Shown here: in pieces, positions 61,998-64,000 of the stretch
How positions within the stretch are numbered: the first letter of the stretch is position 1
Layout of the letters: each line of letters opens with the position of its first letter
DNA from: Frateuria_A sp035943815
Lineage (GTDB): Bacteria > Pseudomonadota > Gammaproteobacteria > Xanthomonadales > Rhodanobacteraceae
Direction: 5' to 3'
Length of the DNA stretch: 64,000 nucleotides
NCBI RefSeq assembly: GCF_035943815.1
Contig: NZ_DASZBU010000009.1
Location: 62,001 to 126,000, forward strand
Notes under the pieces: generated by a model
What the model saw: only the letters and a program-made list of their open reading frames with translations
Database searches by the model: none
Told to the model about the DNA's origin: nothing
Program-made: the position numbers and the translations under genes

Positions 61998-63293
61998 ATG
62001 AAGCATGCTCCCCTTCTCAAGCTGTTGGGCGGCGCGGCGCTCGCGTTCGCCCTTGTGAGCAGTCCCGCCATCGCCCGCGATCATGGCGACCAGTCCAGCA
62101 AGGACAAGAAAGAGGCGCTCTATCCGAACGCCACCCGCAAGGAACCCAAGCTCGACCTCAGCAGCTCGAGCGAGCAGAAGAAGCTCAACGACGGCCTGGA
62201 TGCGGTCAACGCCGGCGACAAGGACAAGGCCATGCAGCTGCTGCAGCCGATCGCCGACAGCAGCAGCAGCAAGTACGCCCAGTCGCTGGCGCTGCAGGGT
62301 ATCGCCAACATCAAGTACAACGAAAACGACGTCAAAGGTGCGATCGATGCGCTGAAGCGATCGCTGGACATCGGCGTGCTGCCGAACGACACCTACTTCC
62401 AGCTCGAGTACGAACTGGCCCAGTTCTACCTTGCCGCCGAGCAGTACCAGCAGTCCATCGACACGGTCGAGAAGTGGCGCAACGAAGGCAAGAAGGAAAC
62501 CGCCGAGTCCTACGCGCTGGAAGGCAACGCTTACTACCGCATGGAGAAGTACCCACAGGCGATCGCCGCGATCAAGAAGGCGCAGTCGCTTACCGACAAG
62601 CCGCAGGAATCGTGGAATCAGATCCTGATGGCCAGTTACGCGGAGTCTGGCCAGAGCGACCAGGCCGCGCAGCTCGCCCAGCAGCAGCTGGCCGCCAACC
62701 CCAATGACACCACGGCGCTCAACAACGCCGTGGCCGTGCTGATGCAGGCGCAGAAATATCCCCAGGCCATCGAGCTGATGGAGAAGTCGCGCGCCGCCGG
62801 CGGCTTCAAGGACGAAAAGAGCTACGTGAACCTGGCCAAGCTCTACCTGATCACCGGCCAGAACAGCGAAGATCCCAAGCCGAACGCGACCAAGGCGGTC
62901 GGCGTGCTTGAGGACGGCATCTCCAAGGGCGTGGTCACGTCCAGCTACGACAACCTCAAGCTGTTGGGCGACGCGTCCTACATCGCCGGCAATGAAAGCA
63001 AGGCCATCGAGAGCTACAAGAAGGCCATGCCGATGGGCAAGGACGGCGAGGCCGCCATCCGCGCCGGCCAGCTGCTGCTCTCCCAGCAGAAGTACGGCGA
63101 GGCCAAGACGCTGATCAAGCAGGGCATCGACAAGGGCGTGCAGCACAAGGGCACGGCGTACATGCTGCTGGCCGAAGCCGAGCGCGGTCTGAAGAACAAG
63201 CCCGGTGCCATCGCTGCCATGAAGATGGCGGCACAGGACCCGGAAACCTCGGCCAAGGCCAAGGCCTGGCTGAAGCAGGCAGGAACCAAGTAG
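61998..63293 (+). CDS. Secreted tetratricopeptide-repeat protein
   Basis: A 431-residue protein with signal peptide (MKHAPLLKLLGGAALAFALV, cleaved near AIA-RD) and an alpha-solenoid of TPR units, for example ALQGIANIKYNENDVKGAID, SYALEGNAYYRMEKYPQAI, ALNNAVAVLMQAQKYPQAIE and LKLLGDASYIAGNESKAIES. It starts with a Lys/Asp/Ser-rich stretch. AGAGGA is nine bases before the ATG. It is followed by the TonB gene, and homologues beside tonB-exbBD occur in Xanthomonadales, so it may act with that energy-transducing complex in the periplasm. Confidence 0.87.
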   Translation: MKHAPLLKLLGGAALAFALVSSPAIARDHGDQSSKDKKEALYPNATRKEPKLDLSSSSEQKKLNDGLDAVNAGDKDKAMQLLQPIADSSSSKYAQSLALQGIANIKYNENDVKGAIDALKRSLDIGVLPNDTYFQLEYELAQFYLAAEQYQQSIDTVEKWRNEGKKETAESYALEGNAYYRMEKYPQAIAAIKKAQSLTDKPQESWNQILMASYAESGQSDQAAQLAQQQLAANPNDTTALNNAVAVLMQAQKYPQAIELMEKSRAAGGFKDEKSYVNLAKLYLITGQNSEDPKPNATKAVGVLEDGISKGVVTSSYDNLKLLGDASYIAGNESKAIESYKKAMPMGKDGEAAIRAGQLLLSQQKYGEAKTLIKQGIDKGVQHKGTAYMLLAEAERGLKNKPGAIAAMKMAAQDPETSAKAKAWLKQAGTK

Positions 63294-63495
63294 GCCGGCC
63301 TGGCGCGCGCCCGCGAGGTCGGACGGACGTCCATCTGCCGGCCTCACGGGTGCTATACAAACGCCATGGCCTGTTGTACCGTTGAGAACCCTTTCCCGCG
63401 CATGTCCAGTGGCAAATGTCACCCTATCGGGCGAGATTTGCCGATCGACGCTGCGACCACGTCATTCCGATTGACTAGCTCCAGTAAAGTGACAG

Positions 63496-64000
<505 letters not shown>

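Overview
The window is a high-GC (roughly two-thirds G+C) gammaproteobacterial chromosome segment that contains the replication origin. Several features suggest Xanthomonadales, most likely Rhodanobacteraceae (Dyella/Rhodanobacter/Frateuria-like): the order dnaA-dnaN-recF-gyrB followed shortly by a TonB gene, an HslV with a short N-terminal extension, an AlgZ/AlgR-type pair next to hemC, and a PNGase A-type glycopeptidase. The family assignment is inference from gene content, not from a marker search. No tRNA, rRNA, CRISPR array or intact insertion sequence was seen.

Layout. 0-9.3 kb is an export and envelope region: the 3' part of an RND pump, an MFS exporter with a DUF2239 gene, a PagL-like lipid A deacylase, and a marR-nodT-emrA-emrB drug-efflux operon with a visible operator/promoter. 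9.4-11.5 kb holds a small orphan gene, an XRE regulator and a decayed stretch with remnants of an AraC-type regulator, a membrane protein and possibly a second copy of the small gene. 11.5-24.9 kb is mixed housekeeping: a DPP4-like peptidase, an esterase, an AlgZ/AlgR-type two-component pair, hemC, an outer-membrane DUF481 protein, a DmsC-like membrane protein beside a WYL regulator, a SLC13 transporter, a patatin and a glycosyltransferase. 25.0-27.5 kb is rsmG-parA-parB. 27.6-35.5 kb holds a gluconokinase, a pirin, an xth-UPF0149-DUF4336 operon (the last gene frameshifted at a GC-dinucleotide tract), prlC and a gamma-carbonic anhydrase. 35.6-44.4 kb holds a PNGase A-like enzyme, aroE, an MHYT-GGDEF-EAL protein, and a RimK-like ATP-grasp ligase beside a GNAT acetyltransferase. 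44.4-49.2 kb is lptM-dapF-DUF484-xerC then hslVU with a sigma-32-like promoter. 50.6-51.5 kb has a ribokinase.

51.5-61.7 kb is the origin core: rpmH-rnpA-yidC-mnmE run leftwards and dnaA-dnaN-recF-gyrB rightwards. The dnaA-dnaN gap carries DnaA boxes and an AT-rich stretch. Two perfect 16-bp parS-type palindromes lie inside recF, matching the ParAB system encoded about 32 kb away; the second abuts an extended -10 promoter for gyrB. The window ends in a TPR lipoprotein-like secreted protein and a truncated TonB gene carrying 13 CCG codons in a row.

Functionally the window joins initiation (DnaA, DnaN, oriC), segregation (ParAB-parS), dimer resolution (XerC), membrane protein insertion (YidC), and tRNA/rRNA modification (MnmE, RsmG), with envelope defence and export functions at the left edge. 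I did not find an unmistakable new system. The best candidates for follow-up are the parS/gyrB-promoter overlap, the ATP-grasp/GNAT pair, the PNGase A homologue, the GC-tract frameshift and the decayed regulator locus.
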